A stretch of DNA of 64,000 nt from Acetatifactor aquisgranensis (lineage in GTDB: Bacteria; Bacillota; Clostridia; Lachnospirales; Lachnospiraceae): NCBI RefSeq assembly GCF_943193215.1, contig NZ_CALPDH010000017.1, positions 1 through 64,000 on the forward strand. The letters run 5' to 3'. The notes below the pieces were generated by a model. It saw only the letters and a list, made by a program, of their open reading frames with translations, was not told the origin of the DNA and searched no databases. The position numbers and the translations under genes were made by a program. Positions 54,387 through 63,163 of the stretch are shown here, piece after piece (the first letter of the stretch is position 1; each line of letters begins with the position of its first letter).

Positions 54387-54493
54387 TTTCCTGTTGTAAT
54401 TTTCCTTTTTTTTTGATATGATTTAACAGGTGAATAATACGGTTACATGTCGGAAAATCCGACTTGCAAAAATTTTATTTGGAGGATTTAAAA

Positions 54494-55735
54494 ATGGCAA
54501 AAAAACGTAACATTATCGTAGGTCAGTCAGGCGGCCCTACTGCTGTCATCAACTCCAGCCTTGCAGGCGTCTACAAGACGGCCAAGGAAAGAGGCTTCCA
54601 CAAGGTATATGGAATGCTTCACGGCGTGCAGGGCTTTCTGGACGAGCAGTATGTGGATCTGTCCACTCAGATTCATTCCGATATCGATATCGAGCTGCTG
54701 AAGAGGACTCCGTCGGCTTTCCTGGGCTCCTGCCGGTATAAGCTGCCGGAGATTCATGAGAACCCGGAGATTTACGAGAAACTGTTCGAAATCATGGACA
54801 AGCTGCAGATTGAGGCCTTTATCTACATCGGCGGCAACGACTCCATGGATACCATCAAGAAGCTGTCCGACTATGCGATTCTCAAGGGACATTCCCAGAA
54901 GTTCCTGGGCGTGCCCAAGACCATCGACAATGATCTGGCTCTTACCGACCATACCCCCGGTTTCGGAAGCGCCGCCAAGTACATCGCCGCTTCCACAAAG
55001 GAAGTCATCCGCGATGCCCTGGGCCTGAACTACAAGAAAGATTCCATCACCATCATCGAGGTCATGGGACGTAACGCAGGGTGGCTCACCGGCGCTACCG
55101 CTCTGGCCAAGACAGAGGAGTGCGAGGGCCCGGATGCCATCTATCTTCCCGAGGCCGTGTTCGATATCGATAAATTCCTGAAGAATACCAAGGAGCTTCT
55201 GAAGAAGAAGAACTCAGTGGTCATCGCCGTATCCGAGGGCATCAAGGTGGAAGACGGCAGATATGTATGCGAGCTGGGCGGCGGCGCGGAATATGTGGAC
55301 GCTTTCGGCCATAAGCAGCTCCAGGGAACGGCCGCTTATCTGGCGGGCTTCCTGGGCGCGGAGATTGGCTGCAAGACCCGCAGCATCGAGTTCTCCACCC
55401 TTCAGAGGAGCGCTTCCCATATGGCGTCCCGCGTGGACGTGGACGAGGCGTTCATGGTAGGCGGTGCGGCTGTAAAGGCGGCTGACGAGGGCGATACCGG
55501 CAAGATGGTGGTCATCGACCGCGTCTCCGACGATCCTTACCAGAGCGCGGCAGGCATCTATGACGTGCACAGAATCGCCAACCACGAGAAGCTGGTTCCC
55601 CGCAACTGGATGAACAGGGACGGCAACTACGTGACCCAGGAGTTCATCGATTACATCGAGCCCCTGATCCATGGCGATTACCAGCCGTTCATGGTCAATG
55701 GTCTGCCTCAGCATCTGGTGCTCAGGAAAAAGTAG
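54494..55735 (+). CDS. pfp: Pyrophosphate-type 6-phosphofructokinase
   Basis: The 413-residue protein catalyses phosphorylation of fructose 6-phosphate, probably with pyrophosphate. The phosphoryl-donor residues are diagnostic: GGNDSM near residue 113 has Asp where ATP-dependent enzymes have Gly, and PKTIDND near residue 141 has Lys where they have Gly. VGQSGGPTAVIN near the N-terminus and MGRNAGWLTG are conserved. TTGGAGGA precedes ATG 54494. PPi-PFK is common in Lachnospiraceae. A terminator lies 30 bases after the stop. Confidence 0.93.
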   Translation: MAKKRNIIVGQSGGPTAVINSSLAGVYKTAKERGFHKVYGMLHGVQGFLDEQYVDLSTQIHSDIDIELLKRTPSAFLGSCRYKLPEIHENPEIYEKLFEIMDKLQIEAFIYIGGNDSMDTIKKLSDYAILKGHSQKFLGVPKTIDNDLALTDHTPGFGSAAKYIAASTKEVIRDALGLNYKKDSITIIEVMGRNAGWLTGATALAKTEECEGPDAIYLPEAVFDIDKFLKNTKELLKKKNSVVIAVSEGIKVEDGRYVCELGGGAEYVDAFGHKQLQGTAAYLAGFLGAEIGCKTRSIEFSTLQRSASHMASRVDVDEAFMVGGAAVKAADEGDTGKMVVIDRVSDDPYQSAAGIYDVHRIANHEKLVPRNWMNRDGNYVTQEFIDYIEPLIHGDYQPFMVNGLPQHLVLRKK

Positions 55736-55764
55736 ATTCATATTACAGGAATTTGATAAAGAAA

Positions 55765-55794
55765 GCACCCGCTGGGATTGGCGGGTGCCTTTTT
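55765..55794 (+). terminator. pfp terminator
   Basis: GCACCCGC (55765-55772) pairs with GCGGGTGC (55781-55788), then CTTTTTG. Confidence 0.88.
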
Positions 55795-55831
55795 GTAAAT
55801 GGCTTTCGTTATGGACAGGAGGAAAGTTGCC

Positions 55832-57430
55832 ATGGAAATGTCAACGGAGAAAACAGAGGAGAAAAGATGGCGGAATATGCCCGGGCAGCCCTGGGCGGGA
55901 TTTGCGTCTTTCATCAGGACGCATTTCGTTCTGGCAGCGGGGATGGCTGCTTTTCTGGCATTGGTCTATGGGGAACAGGCCTTTTCCAATTATTTTTATA
56001 TTGACAAGGAAGTCTTCGTGAACAATCCGGGCACTTTTTATAATTGGGGTGAGACAGGACGGTTCGGGCTGGTTCTGATGAACCGGATTCTGGGGATGAA
56101 CTGGTACAATCCCTATCTGGGAGGGATGCTGTTTTTGGCCGGTCTGTGGCTTGCGGCTATGGCGGCGGGATACCTGTTCCATTTTGTGGAGCGAAAGCTG
56201 ACGGCTTCCTTTCTGGCGCCGTTCATGCTGCTGTTTGCGGTATATCCCACCTATGCGGAGTTGTTCGCCTTTCAGTTCGTGGCCTATGAAATCGTGCTGG
56301 CCATGGTGCTTCTGCTGGTGTCGGACTGGTACCTGGTGCGGGCGGTGCGGGAAAGGAACAGGGTGTCATTTCTTATGTCCATTCCCTTTGCGGTCATCGC
56401 TTTCGGGTCATACCAGAGTCTCGTTCCCTTGCAGCTGTGCCTTTATCTGGGCATTTTCCTGCTGTACATATATGCGCAGAAAGGAGAAAGAAAAGCTGTT
56501 TTTTCGTTTATCTGCCATAGCGCGGTTCATTTTATAGCTGCCCTGGGGATTTATGAACTGATTGCAAAGATTTTCTTTTCAGGGAGCAATTATCTTGATA
56601 CTCAGGTTTTATGGCGGACAGAGGACTGGAGGACTTGTCTTCTCTATATCGTGAGGAATATACTGCATGTGGTAACGGCAAGAGGGGCTTTTTTTACGAT
56701 TGCCTATGACTTATGCTGCGGGATAGGGCTCGCGGCGCTGGTGATTCTGGCAATCAGGTATCGCCGGAAAGCTGCCTGGTATGGGCTGGGGCTGCTGGGC
56801 GTGGCTCTTTCCCCGTTTTACCTTTCATTTGTGACAGGGGCGATTCCGGCCAATCGGACGCAGATAGTGCTTCCTATGGCGAACGGTGTGCTGTGGCTGT
56901 TCGGGAGCCTGGTCATATCTGAGGAGCTGAAATCCCATTGGAAAAAGGCAGGGAGAGGACTGCTGGTGACTGCCGGCTGCTGCATGATCTATCTCAATCT
57001 CATGCCTGTCATGAGGATATTCTACACCAGGGATGTGGTTGGGAAAGCGGATGAGGCGATAGCGGCGATGATAGTGGACGAACTGAACGATATTCCGTCT
57101 ATTGTCAGTGAGGAGAAAGGGGTCATCTTCATCGGGCGCAGGCCGGCGCAGCTTAACAATGCCTGTTATACCTTGGAGGAATGCTGGACTTACGTCATCA
57201 TGTCTGCGTTTGAGCTGGACTATGATTTTGAACCATATTATTATCATAGTTCCCGGCGGATTCTGGGCTTCCTTGAGACCTTGGGCATCTGGCATCTTTC
57301 GCTGCTGGACGCGGAGCTGCTGCCTGCTGCTTATGAGGACAGTGAGGACATGCCTGTGTGGCCTCTGGAGGGATCGGTCAGGGAGTTTGACGATTATGTG
57401 ATTGTCAAGCTGGGAGAGAATGAATTCTGA
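55832..57430 (+). CDS. GtrII-like glucosyltransferase-domain membrane protein
   Basis: The 532-residue protein has about ten membrane helices, starting with FVLAAGMAAFLALVYGEQAF. A conserved external motif comes early: an Asp/Asn-rich segment with NPGTFYNWGETGRFGLVLMN. This fits the GtrII family of polytopic glucosyltransferases, which transfer sugars from lipid carriers to surface glycans. A soluble C-terminal domain of about 110 residues ends the protein. GGAGG precedes ATG 55832 by nine bases; ATG 55838 and the open frame to 55799 are alternatives. Confidence 0.75.
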   Translation: MEMSTEKTEEKRWRNMPGQPWAGFASFIRTHFVLAAGMAAFLALVYGEQAFSNYFYIDKEVFVNNPGTFYNWGETGRFGLVLMNRILGMNWYNPYLGGMLFLAGLWLAAMAAGYLFHFVERKLTASFLAPFMLLFAVYPTYAELFAFQFVAYEIVLAMVLLLVSDWYLVRAVRERNRVSFLMSIPFAVIAFGSYQSLVPLQLCLYLGIFLLYIYAQKGERKAVFSFICHSAVHFIAALGIYELIAKIFFSGSNYLDTQVLWRTEDWRTCLLYIVRNILHVVTARGAFFTIAYDLCCGIGLAALVILAIRYRRKAAWYGLGLLGVALSPFYLSFVTGAIPANRTQIVLPMANGVLWLFGSLVISEELKSHWKKAGRGLLVTAGCCMIYLNLMPVMRIFYTRDVVGKADEAIAAMIVDELNDIPSIVSEEKGVIFIGRRPAQLNNACYTLEECWTYVIMSAFELDYDFEPYYYHSSRRILGFLETLGIWHLSLLDAELLPAAYEDSEDMPVWPLEGSVREFDDYVIVKLGENEF

Positions 57431-57550
57431 CGGATGAGGACTGAGTCGGCTTTTCGCCGGCAAGGAGGTTTCGGACGAAAGGGTCTGTGAATGGAAATGC
57501 TTCGAAGCGCATATACTGCACTAAGGAAATGACGGGGACCAGGATTTGAT

Positions 57551-58252
57551 ATGAAGAAAATGACGACGGCAATCCTACTATTAGATTTGATGGCGGGATT
57601 GCTTTTTTTAGGTTTATACGGGATGCGCAGCGGGGCGGTGGTGACGGACAGCGGCATTGTGCGGATAGGGGAGGAGGAACAGCTGGAGGAGGCGGACGTG
57701 AAGAAGATTGCGATTACCTTTGACGACGGCCCGCACCCCTGCTATACGGAGCAGCTGTTGAACGGATTGAAAGAGCGTGGAGTGGTAGCTACGTTTTTCG
57801 TAACGGGGGAGCATGCGGAATTACATCCGGATATTATCGAGAAAATGTTTGAAGAGGGGCATTTAATTGGAAATCATACATACAGTCATATCCAGCTGAC
57901 CAAGAGCAACCGGGAGAAATTCAAAGAAGAACTAATCAAGACCAATGAAGTATTGAAGGAAATCACCGGGGAGGAAGTACAGTATGTGCGGCCTCCCTAT
58001 GGTTCCTGGGATAAAAGCTTTGAGAAGGAGCTGAATATGTTCCCGGTGCTCTGGACCGTGGATCCGCTGGACTGGAGTTCCCGGAACGTGGGGCGGATTA
58101 CAGAGAAAATCGTCAGCAAGACCGGGGAGAACGACATTATTTTGATGCATGATTATTATGATACCAGCGTGACGGCAGCGCTGAAGGCTATCGATAAGTT
58201 GCTGGAGGAGGGGTATACATTTGTGACGGTGGAGGAGATTTTGTTTGATTAA
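57551..58252 (+). CDS. Polysaccharide deacetylase
   Basis: The 233-residue protein has an N-terminal membrane anchor (residues 6-24) and a NodB domain: motif 1 TFDDGPH, motif 2 GNHTYSH, motif 3 RPPYGSW, motif 4 TVDPLDW and motif 5 ILMHD. The Asp-His-His triad for the metal is present. It probably removes acetyl groups from peptidoglycan or a surface polymer on the outer face. The start at 57551 follows a weak GGGGACCAGG. It lies 120 bases after the GtrII-like gene. Confidence 0.92.
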   Translation: MKKMTTAILLLDLMAGLLFLGLYGMRSGAVVTDSGIVRIGEEEQLEEADVKKIAITFDDGPHPCYTEQLLNGLKERGVVATFFVTGEHAELHPDIIEKMFEEGHLIGNHTYSHIQLTKSNREKFKEELIKTNEVLKEITGEEVQYVRPPYGSWDKSFEKELNMFPVLWTVDPLDWSSRNVGRITEKIVSKTGENDIILMHDYYDTSVTAALKAIDKLLEEGYTFVTVEEILFD

Positions 58253-58358
58253 TTGGATGAAAAGATAGTGTAAATCACGCTGTTTTGTGTTATGATAGGA
58301 GTGAGCGGACAAAAAGGTGCCGAAGTGCATATAACCGTGATATGCGAGGTGAGGACAA

Positions 58359-58712
58359 ATGAGCGAGATTGTAATGGATGACGTTGTTATTAAAAAAGTG
58401 AAAGAAGAAGTCACAGACATGATAAAAACAGTAATGGGAAAAGACCTGATAAAGATAATTTTATATGGTTCGTGTGCGCGCGGTGATTATTCACAGGATT
58501 CAGATATAGATATTGCTCTGATTATGGCTTGCGACAGACTGGAAGCCAAAAAGTATAATGAAAAAATCGCCGAAATTTCCATGAGGCTGGCAATGAAATA
58601 TTTTTCGGTAGTGAATTTTGTCTGTTTGCCATATGCCGAGTTTACAAAAAAGAAATTCTGGTATCCCTATTTTCGAAATATAGATTCAGAGGGAGAGGTA
58701 TTGTATGGATAA
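58359..58712 (+). CDS. MNT-type nucleotidyltransferase (antitoxin)
   Basis: The 117-residue protein has the minimal nucleotidyltransferase signature GSCARGDYSQDSDIDI at residues 38-53, with the two catalytic Asp. It overlaps by eight bases the HEPN gene behind it. This is the classic MNT-HEPN toxin-antitoxin arrangement, in which the MNT protein adds AMP units to silence the HEPN RNase. Start ATG 58359 follows GAGGTGAGG. Base content turns AT-rich from here to the window end. Confidence 0.88.
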   Translation: MSEIVMDDVVIKKVKEEVTDMIKTVMGKDLIKIILYGSCARGDYSQDSDIDIALIMACDRLEAKKYNEKIAEISMRLAMKYFSVVNFVCLPYAEFTKKKFWYPYFRNIDSEGEVLYG

Positions 58713-59121
58713 AGAATATTTTGATGCCCTTGCCCAAATAAGATTGAAGAGATCAAAGGAGCTGTTGGAAGAGGCAATCGGATTATTGGAGAGGGATTTC
58801 TATAAGTCGGCAAACAACAGAGCCTTTTACGCAATGGAAAAAGGCATAAAAGCCCTCTTGGCGGAAGTGAGGGTTGAGGTGACAACACACAATGGGGGAC
58901 TAAAACAGTTTAATTACTGCTTTATCTATAAAGGAGACGGTACTTTTACGCCTGAAGACTATCAGAAAATTGCGAGTGCAGAACAAATTCGGAATGCTTC
59001 TGATTATGATGATTTTTATATTGCCAGCAAGGAGGAGACAAGGCAGTTAGTAGAAAATACGAAGTACATTGTGGATAAGATAGAGAGGTATATGATAAGC
59101 AGAAAAGAGGAAGAGGCTTAA
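58705..59121 (+). CDS. HEPN-domain toxin
   Basis: The 138-residue helical protein starts LAQIRLKRSKELLEEAIGLL and has the HEPN signature RNASDYDDFY at residues 96-105. The Arg is the likely RNase residue; the usual trailing His is replaced by Asp/Tyr, as in many MNT-linked HEPN proteins of the NTase substrate-binding type. It is thus either a ribonuclease toxin or the substrate-binding partner of the upstream MNT protein. It overlaps that gene by eight bases, so the two are translationally coupled. Confidence 0.85.
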   Translation: MDKEYFDALAQIRLKRSKELLEEAIGLLERDFYKSANNRAFYAMEKGIKALLAEVRVEVTTHNGGLKQFNYCFIYKGDGTFTPEDYQKIASAEQIRNASDYDDFYIASKEETRQLVENTKYIVDKIERYMISRKEEEA

Positions 59122-59142
59122 GCAGCAGGTTTGGCAGCCAAT

Positions 59143-59280
59143 GCAGAAAGAAAGCTTTATTATGATTAGGACATATATGCTTGAAAACGGACAGAAACCT
59201 ACAGAAGAGTAACTCAGGGAAGTAGAGGAGGCGAAAAAATATCCGATCACATTTGACGAGGACTGCCCAGAATTATTGAA
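59143..59280 (+). pseudogene. Worn small gene cut by IS200
   Basis: From ATG 59143 the frame reads MQKESFIMIRTYMLENGQKP, TEE, then a stop, and then LREVEEAKKYPITFDEDCPE. The two parts are in the same frame, so a single codon change made the stop. The IS200 left end begins directly behind. The protein resembles short antitoxin-like proteins seen near toxin genes, which is a weak inference. Confidence 0.55.
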
Positions 59281-59940
59281 AACTCTAATCCCCCAGCTAT
59301 GCTGGGGAGAATAGAGTAAGCGGCAGCGGTGAGGATACCATAAAAAAAGCCTTCTGTGATACAATGAGTAAGGTGTCGCAAGCCAAACTCAAAGAACAGG
59401 AGGCGTCCACATGGACAAGAAAGTTTATCACATACTACATGGAAATGCCAGTACCATATTGTTTTTATCCTCAAATACAGAAAAAATAAGCTGTATGGTC
59501 AGGTAAGAACCAATGTACAGGAGATTATTCAGACGCTGTGCAAGTATAAAGGGATAGAAATAGTTTAAGGAGCGGTATGCATAGATCACGTACACCTGTG
59601 TGTAAGTGTACCGCCAAAGATGGGTATCTCGAGCTTCATGGGATACTTAAAAGGAAAAAGTACCTTGATGATATATAACAGGCATCTGGAATTGCAAAAT
59701 AAGTGGAACAAAGCATTCTGGGCAAGAGGGTACTACGTAGCAACAATAGGCAATCTGACAGAAGAAGCGATTAAGAAGTATATCGCAGAACAGTCGGAAG
59801 AGTCAAGAAAAGAAGATGACGAAGGATCCGCTTTTTAGCGGAAGCAAGTAACAATGCTTGCGACACCCGCCTTTTAGGCGCGTAAGTAATAGAGGTCCCT
59901 TAGGGTGCCTTAGCCCCCCACTTGAAGTGGGGGTTGGTGA
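59281..59940 (+). mobile_element. IS200-type insertion sequence, inactive
   Basis: The left end has a hairpin CCCCAGC-TAT-GCTGGGG (59291-59307), the right end CCCCCAC-TTGAA-GTGGGGG (59915-59933). Both are the subterminal hairpins typical of IS200/IS605 ends. Between them lies a broken tnpA. No tnpB is present, so it is of the IS200 type. Exact ends could not be set. Confidence 0.82.
59411..59838 (+). pseudogene. tnpA of IS200, broken
   Basis: The HUH transposase reads CQYHIVFILKYRKNKLYGQV from frame 59440, then RTNVQEIIQTLCKYKGIEIV, an in-frame TAA near 59566, and GAVCIDHVHLCVSVPPKMGI with the HUH motif. A frame slip separates the first residues. The last part to 59838 is open and includes FWARGYYVATIGNLTEEAIK with the catalytic Tyr. 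The transposase is dead. Confidence 0.85.
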
Positions 59941-59963
59941 CTAAAAACTCTGGAGGAAGCCAT

Positions 59964-60749
59964 ATGAATAAAGCCAAGGAGCGCGCAAGGGAAATACTTG
60001 ATCTCTATCTTAATGCTGTCAGAACTCTTGATTTTGTCAGGTCGGTGATATTAGTCGGTTCTCTTTCAGATGACACATATACCGGAAATGCTGGCAGTGA
60101 TATCGACTTAGTCCATATAGTATCTGACGAAGTGGATTATTACTTTGCAAAAAAGCAAATCGCGGAGTTTATCGGCAAAGTGGAGGATGCAACCGACTAG
60201 GACATTCCAATCGCAAAAGTGGTTTTCCAGCTAAGTCACTTGCTGCATCCTTACAGTTATGATTTTATGCCGTCACAGGAAAATAAGGATCTGATAGAGC
60301 GCCCAGTTGAGGTGCTTCGTATCCTGGACAGCGGAATTACTGTATATGGGGAAGACTTGATACAAAAGATCGAACGTCCGACACGCGCCGATGTAGAAAT
60401 GACCCAACAGCTCAACGCTGAACAGCTTGAGAAATTAAAGGATACTGACTGGTATAAAAACGAATATATAAAAATAGTAGCCCATCCTACGATACGAATG
60501 ATGACTCAATTCGTTCTGACTACAGCCATGTCAGAATATTACTATTACACAGAGAAAAGCTGTTCAAGCAAGTATTACATTTTGGAGCGGGTTGAGAAAG
60601 AATGTCCCCAAATTACTTATTTAAGCCTATTACGGCTTTGCCATAAAAACCGCTTTTTGCCCGATAAAATCACAGAACAGGATATTGAGACTATGAACAG
60701 AGAATACCAGACTAGTTTCAGAACACGGCCAAAAACCTGGCTCAGATAA
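59964..60749 (+). pseudogene. Nucleotidyltransferase gene with a nonsense codon
   Basis: GGAGG precedes ATG 59964. The frame encodes a nucleotidyltransferase fold (VILVGSLSDD, GSDIDLVHIV with catalytic Asp pair). After 78 codons comes TAG at 60198-60200. The same frame continues to 60749 with FQLSHLLHPYSYDFMPSQEN and a helical C-terminal domain. Without the TAG the protein would have 261 residues, a usual size for this family. A single base change explains the break. It lies right behind the IS200 right end. Confidence 0.85.
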
Positions 60750-60789
60750 CTAATGCCGCATTGTTGAATACATCAAATGACAACATATT

Positions 60790-61125
60790 CTATTGTTTAG
60801 AGGAGTACATCTTATGTGGCAGTTTTTTAGAGAATACATCAGCGATTCGGACACGATTGGGGCGAATTGCCATGTGGGTGAAGAGCTTGGTGAAATATTC
60901 TGTGGGGCTGTCCTTCTCCAGGCTGATAGCGGAGCCGGAGACAAAATAGTCCGTGACCTGATCCAGCCATTTCTTCAGCACGTCTTTCTTGCTTTCAAAA
61001 TTGCGGTAGAAAGAAGCCCTGCCCACCCTTGCGTGGCTGCATATTTCACTGATGGTAATCTCGCTGAACGGGACATCTTTCAGCAGCTTTAGAAGGGCGT
61101 CCGTTGTGGGTGATAAAATAGAAGT
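60790..61125 (-). pseudogene. TetR-family regulator fragment
   Basis: The frame shows the TetR helix-turn-helix: PFSEITISEICSHARVGRAS then FYRNFESKKDVLKKW. The first ten or so residues and the ligand domain after about residue 95 are missing; the fragment ends ADVFSKKLPHKMYSSKQ. It is cut at both ends and should be inactive. Confidence 0.7.
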
Positions 61126-61335
61126 ATGGTGTTGTAAAAGCTGGCTTACAGGAGCAGAGTTCTGGAAGTCAGCTATTTATGTGATTTTATGAAATATGAT
61201 TGTAGAGGAAGTCAGCTTTTGTTATAATATGGATGTAGTGTGCTGGATGAAATCAATCTGCGAGGACACATCATGGAAGAGATTAATGAGTTGGAAAGAC
61301 AATTAGACAGTGCTCATAAAGAAAATAAATAATAA
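61126..61335. other. AT-rich junction, no gene seen
   Basis: A 210-base AT-rich stretch between two fragments. A short frame near 61225-61332 encodes a helical tail (EINELERQLDSAHKENK-like) ending in a stop. It may be the C-terminus of a lost gene. Confidence 0.4.
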
Positions 61336-61818
61336 TCCATTTTTGATTCCTATGTCGTTGAATTTTTGAATCTGCCAAGTCCATATAAAGAAAATGATCT
61401 TAGGAAAGCATTGATTCTTAATATGCGGGATTTTATCTTGGAACTGGGAAGAGATTTTACTTTTATAGATGCAGAATATAAAGTGCAGGTTGGCGGAGAA
61501 GATTATGCAATAGATTTATTGTTTTTTCATCGAGGGTTACAATGTTTAGTGGCGTTAGAATTAAAGATTGGAAAATTTAAACCGGAATACGTTTCAAAGA
61601 TGGATTTTTACCTGGAGGCGTTGGACAGACAGGTGAAAAAGGAGCATGAGAACCCAAGTGTAGGATTAATCTTGTGTGCAGCAAAGAATGATGAGGTTGT
61701 AGAATATGCAATGAGCAGGAGCATGTCACCGATGCTTGTGTCTGAGTATAAATTACAATTGCCGGATAAAAAAATATTGCGAGAAAAGTTGCAAAAGTCA
61801 ATAAATATATCGGAATAA
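61336..61818 (+). pseudogene. C-terminal fragment of YhcG (PDDEXK, DUF1016)
   Basis: After a stop at 61333 the frame reads SIFDSYVVEFLNLPSPYKEN and runs to 61818. The PD-(D/E)XK nuclease core is clear: VGGEDYAIDLLFFHRGLQCL with Asp, VALELKIGKFKPEY with Glu and Lys. This is the C-terminal half of YhcG-like proteins; the N-terminal DUF1016 domain is missing. The nuclease part is intact in sequence but has no proper start. Confidence 0.8.
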
Positions 61819-61885
61819 TTGAATATTTATGAAAAGAGAGGTATTCAATTTAAAACCAAAAATATAGTGGGATGGAGATTTGGAG

Positions 61886-63163
61886 ATGGCGCTTAATAAA
61901 TCCTCCCTGCTGATTAGGGACTATGAGAATATTCGTCAAATACTCCGGGATATATACATATTCGGGTGTTTTTCTCGTGACGATTTTATTGAGAAAAAGG
62001 GTATCAGCGGACGCAAGTACGATAAGGAACAACAGAGGATAAACGCATATCTTCCGAAGAAGTTCATTCAAAAGAGACGTGTGGATAAAAAAGTACTGCT
62101 TTACTGCGCTTACAGTGTCATGGATGGAGGAAGTAATCATTTGGCGGACACATATAGGAACAAGTCGTTCACGGCACTTGATGTAATGTCATTTTTCTTT
62201 GTTCAACAGCTCTTGAACGAAAGTGAAGAAATGACAGCTGCGGAGATATTGGATGCCCTTCCGGCGACTAATGATAGAGCGATTTTCACGAAGGATAATC
62301 TCAGAGTTAAGCTGGATGAGCTTGTAGATAAAGGTTTTATCCAGATTAGAAAAGAGGGAAGAAGTATACTTTATCGTCTTGCGGAAGATATATGGGAAGG
62401 GTTTTCTGATGATGAACTTATGGACATATGTTTGTTCCTGGAGTTTATGAAAAACGTGTCTCCCATAGAAATGCCATATTATTTTCTACATGAGAAATTG
62501 ATGCTTTATCTCAGTGTGGAAAGAGGGAAAACTGTTTCCGGGAAGGATATCTTCCACTTTAAGCATAACCATTTATTTAATTCACTTGATAACGATATAT
62601 TACTGGAAATCCTTAGAGCTATGAAAGCGAATCAGATGCTTGAAGTGTTTTTTTACGGTAACGATAAAGGCGTGAAGATTATTCCGATAGAGCTTATTCA
62701 TGACAGTGTATATGGTAGACAGTATTTGTATTGCCTTGATACAGAGACAGACCATTCAACAGTTATCAGGCTTGATCGAATGAGTCACATATCAGTTTTA
62801 CAAAAATTGACAAAAGATGAAGAAAATAGGAAAGCATCTATGGAAGGATATTCGGATTATTGCTGGTGTACATCCGGAGCAGATGAAATCCTGTCGGAAA
62901 TTGTAATAGAGTTCTGCTTTGATGAACAAAATGAAGACTACATCTTAAGAAGAATCCAGGCAGAGGGGCACGGCGGAACCATAAACAGACTGGCTGAAGG
63001 ATTGTATGAATACAGGATAAAGCTCAGGGATCCCGATGAGATGGTTCCATGGATAAGAAGTTTCGGGGAAAGAGCAAAGGTGATTTCAAGCGGTCAAAAG
63101 AAGACAGAAGAAAAGGTAGCTGAAGAGTGGAAAAAGGCGTTGGTGAAATATGATTCTCTTTGA
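61886..63163 (+). CDS. WYL-domain regulator, first of a pair
   Basis: The 425-residue protein has an N-terminal winged-helix-like region (about 1-150), a middle part, and a WYL domain around residues 235-300. The last has the typical segments VKIIPIELIHDSVYGRQYLY and HSTVIRLDRMSHISVL. A WCX-like C-terminal extension follows. WYL proteins are ligand-sensing regulators and often control anti-phage systems. ATG 61886 follows a GGAG-containing stretch. It overlaps the next gene by 14 bases, so the two form an operon that runs off the window. Confidence 0.82.
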   Translation: MALNKSSLLIRDYENIRQILRDIYIFGCFSRDDFIEKKGISGRKYDKEQQRINAYLPKKFIQKRRVDKKVLLYCAYSVMDGGSNHLADTYRNKSFTALDVMSFFFVQQLLNESEEMTAAEILDALPATNDRAIFTKDNLRVKLDELVDKGFIQIRKEGRSILYRLAEDIWEGFSDDELMDICLFLEFMKNVSPIEMPYYFLHEKLMLYLSVERGKTVSGKDIFHFKHNHLFNSLDNDILLEILRAMKANQMLEVFFYGNDKGVKIIPIELIHDSVYGRQYLYCLDTETDHSTVIRLDRMSHISVLQKLTKDEENRKASMEGYSDYCWCTSGADEILSEIVIEFCFDEQNEDYILRRIQAEGHGGTINRLAEGLYEYRIKLRDPDEMVPWIRSFGERAKVISSGQKKTEEKVAEEWKKALVKYDSL

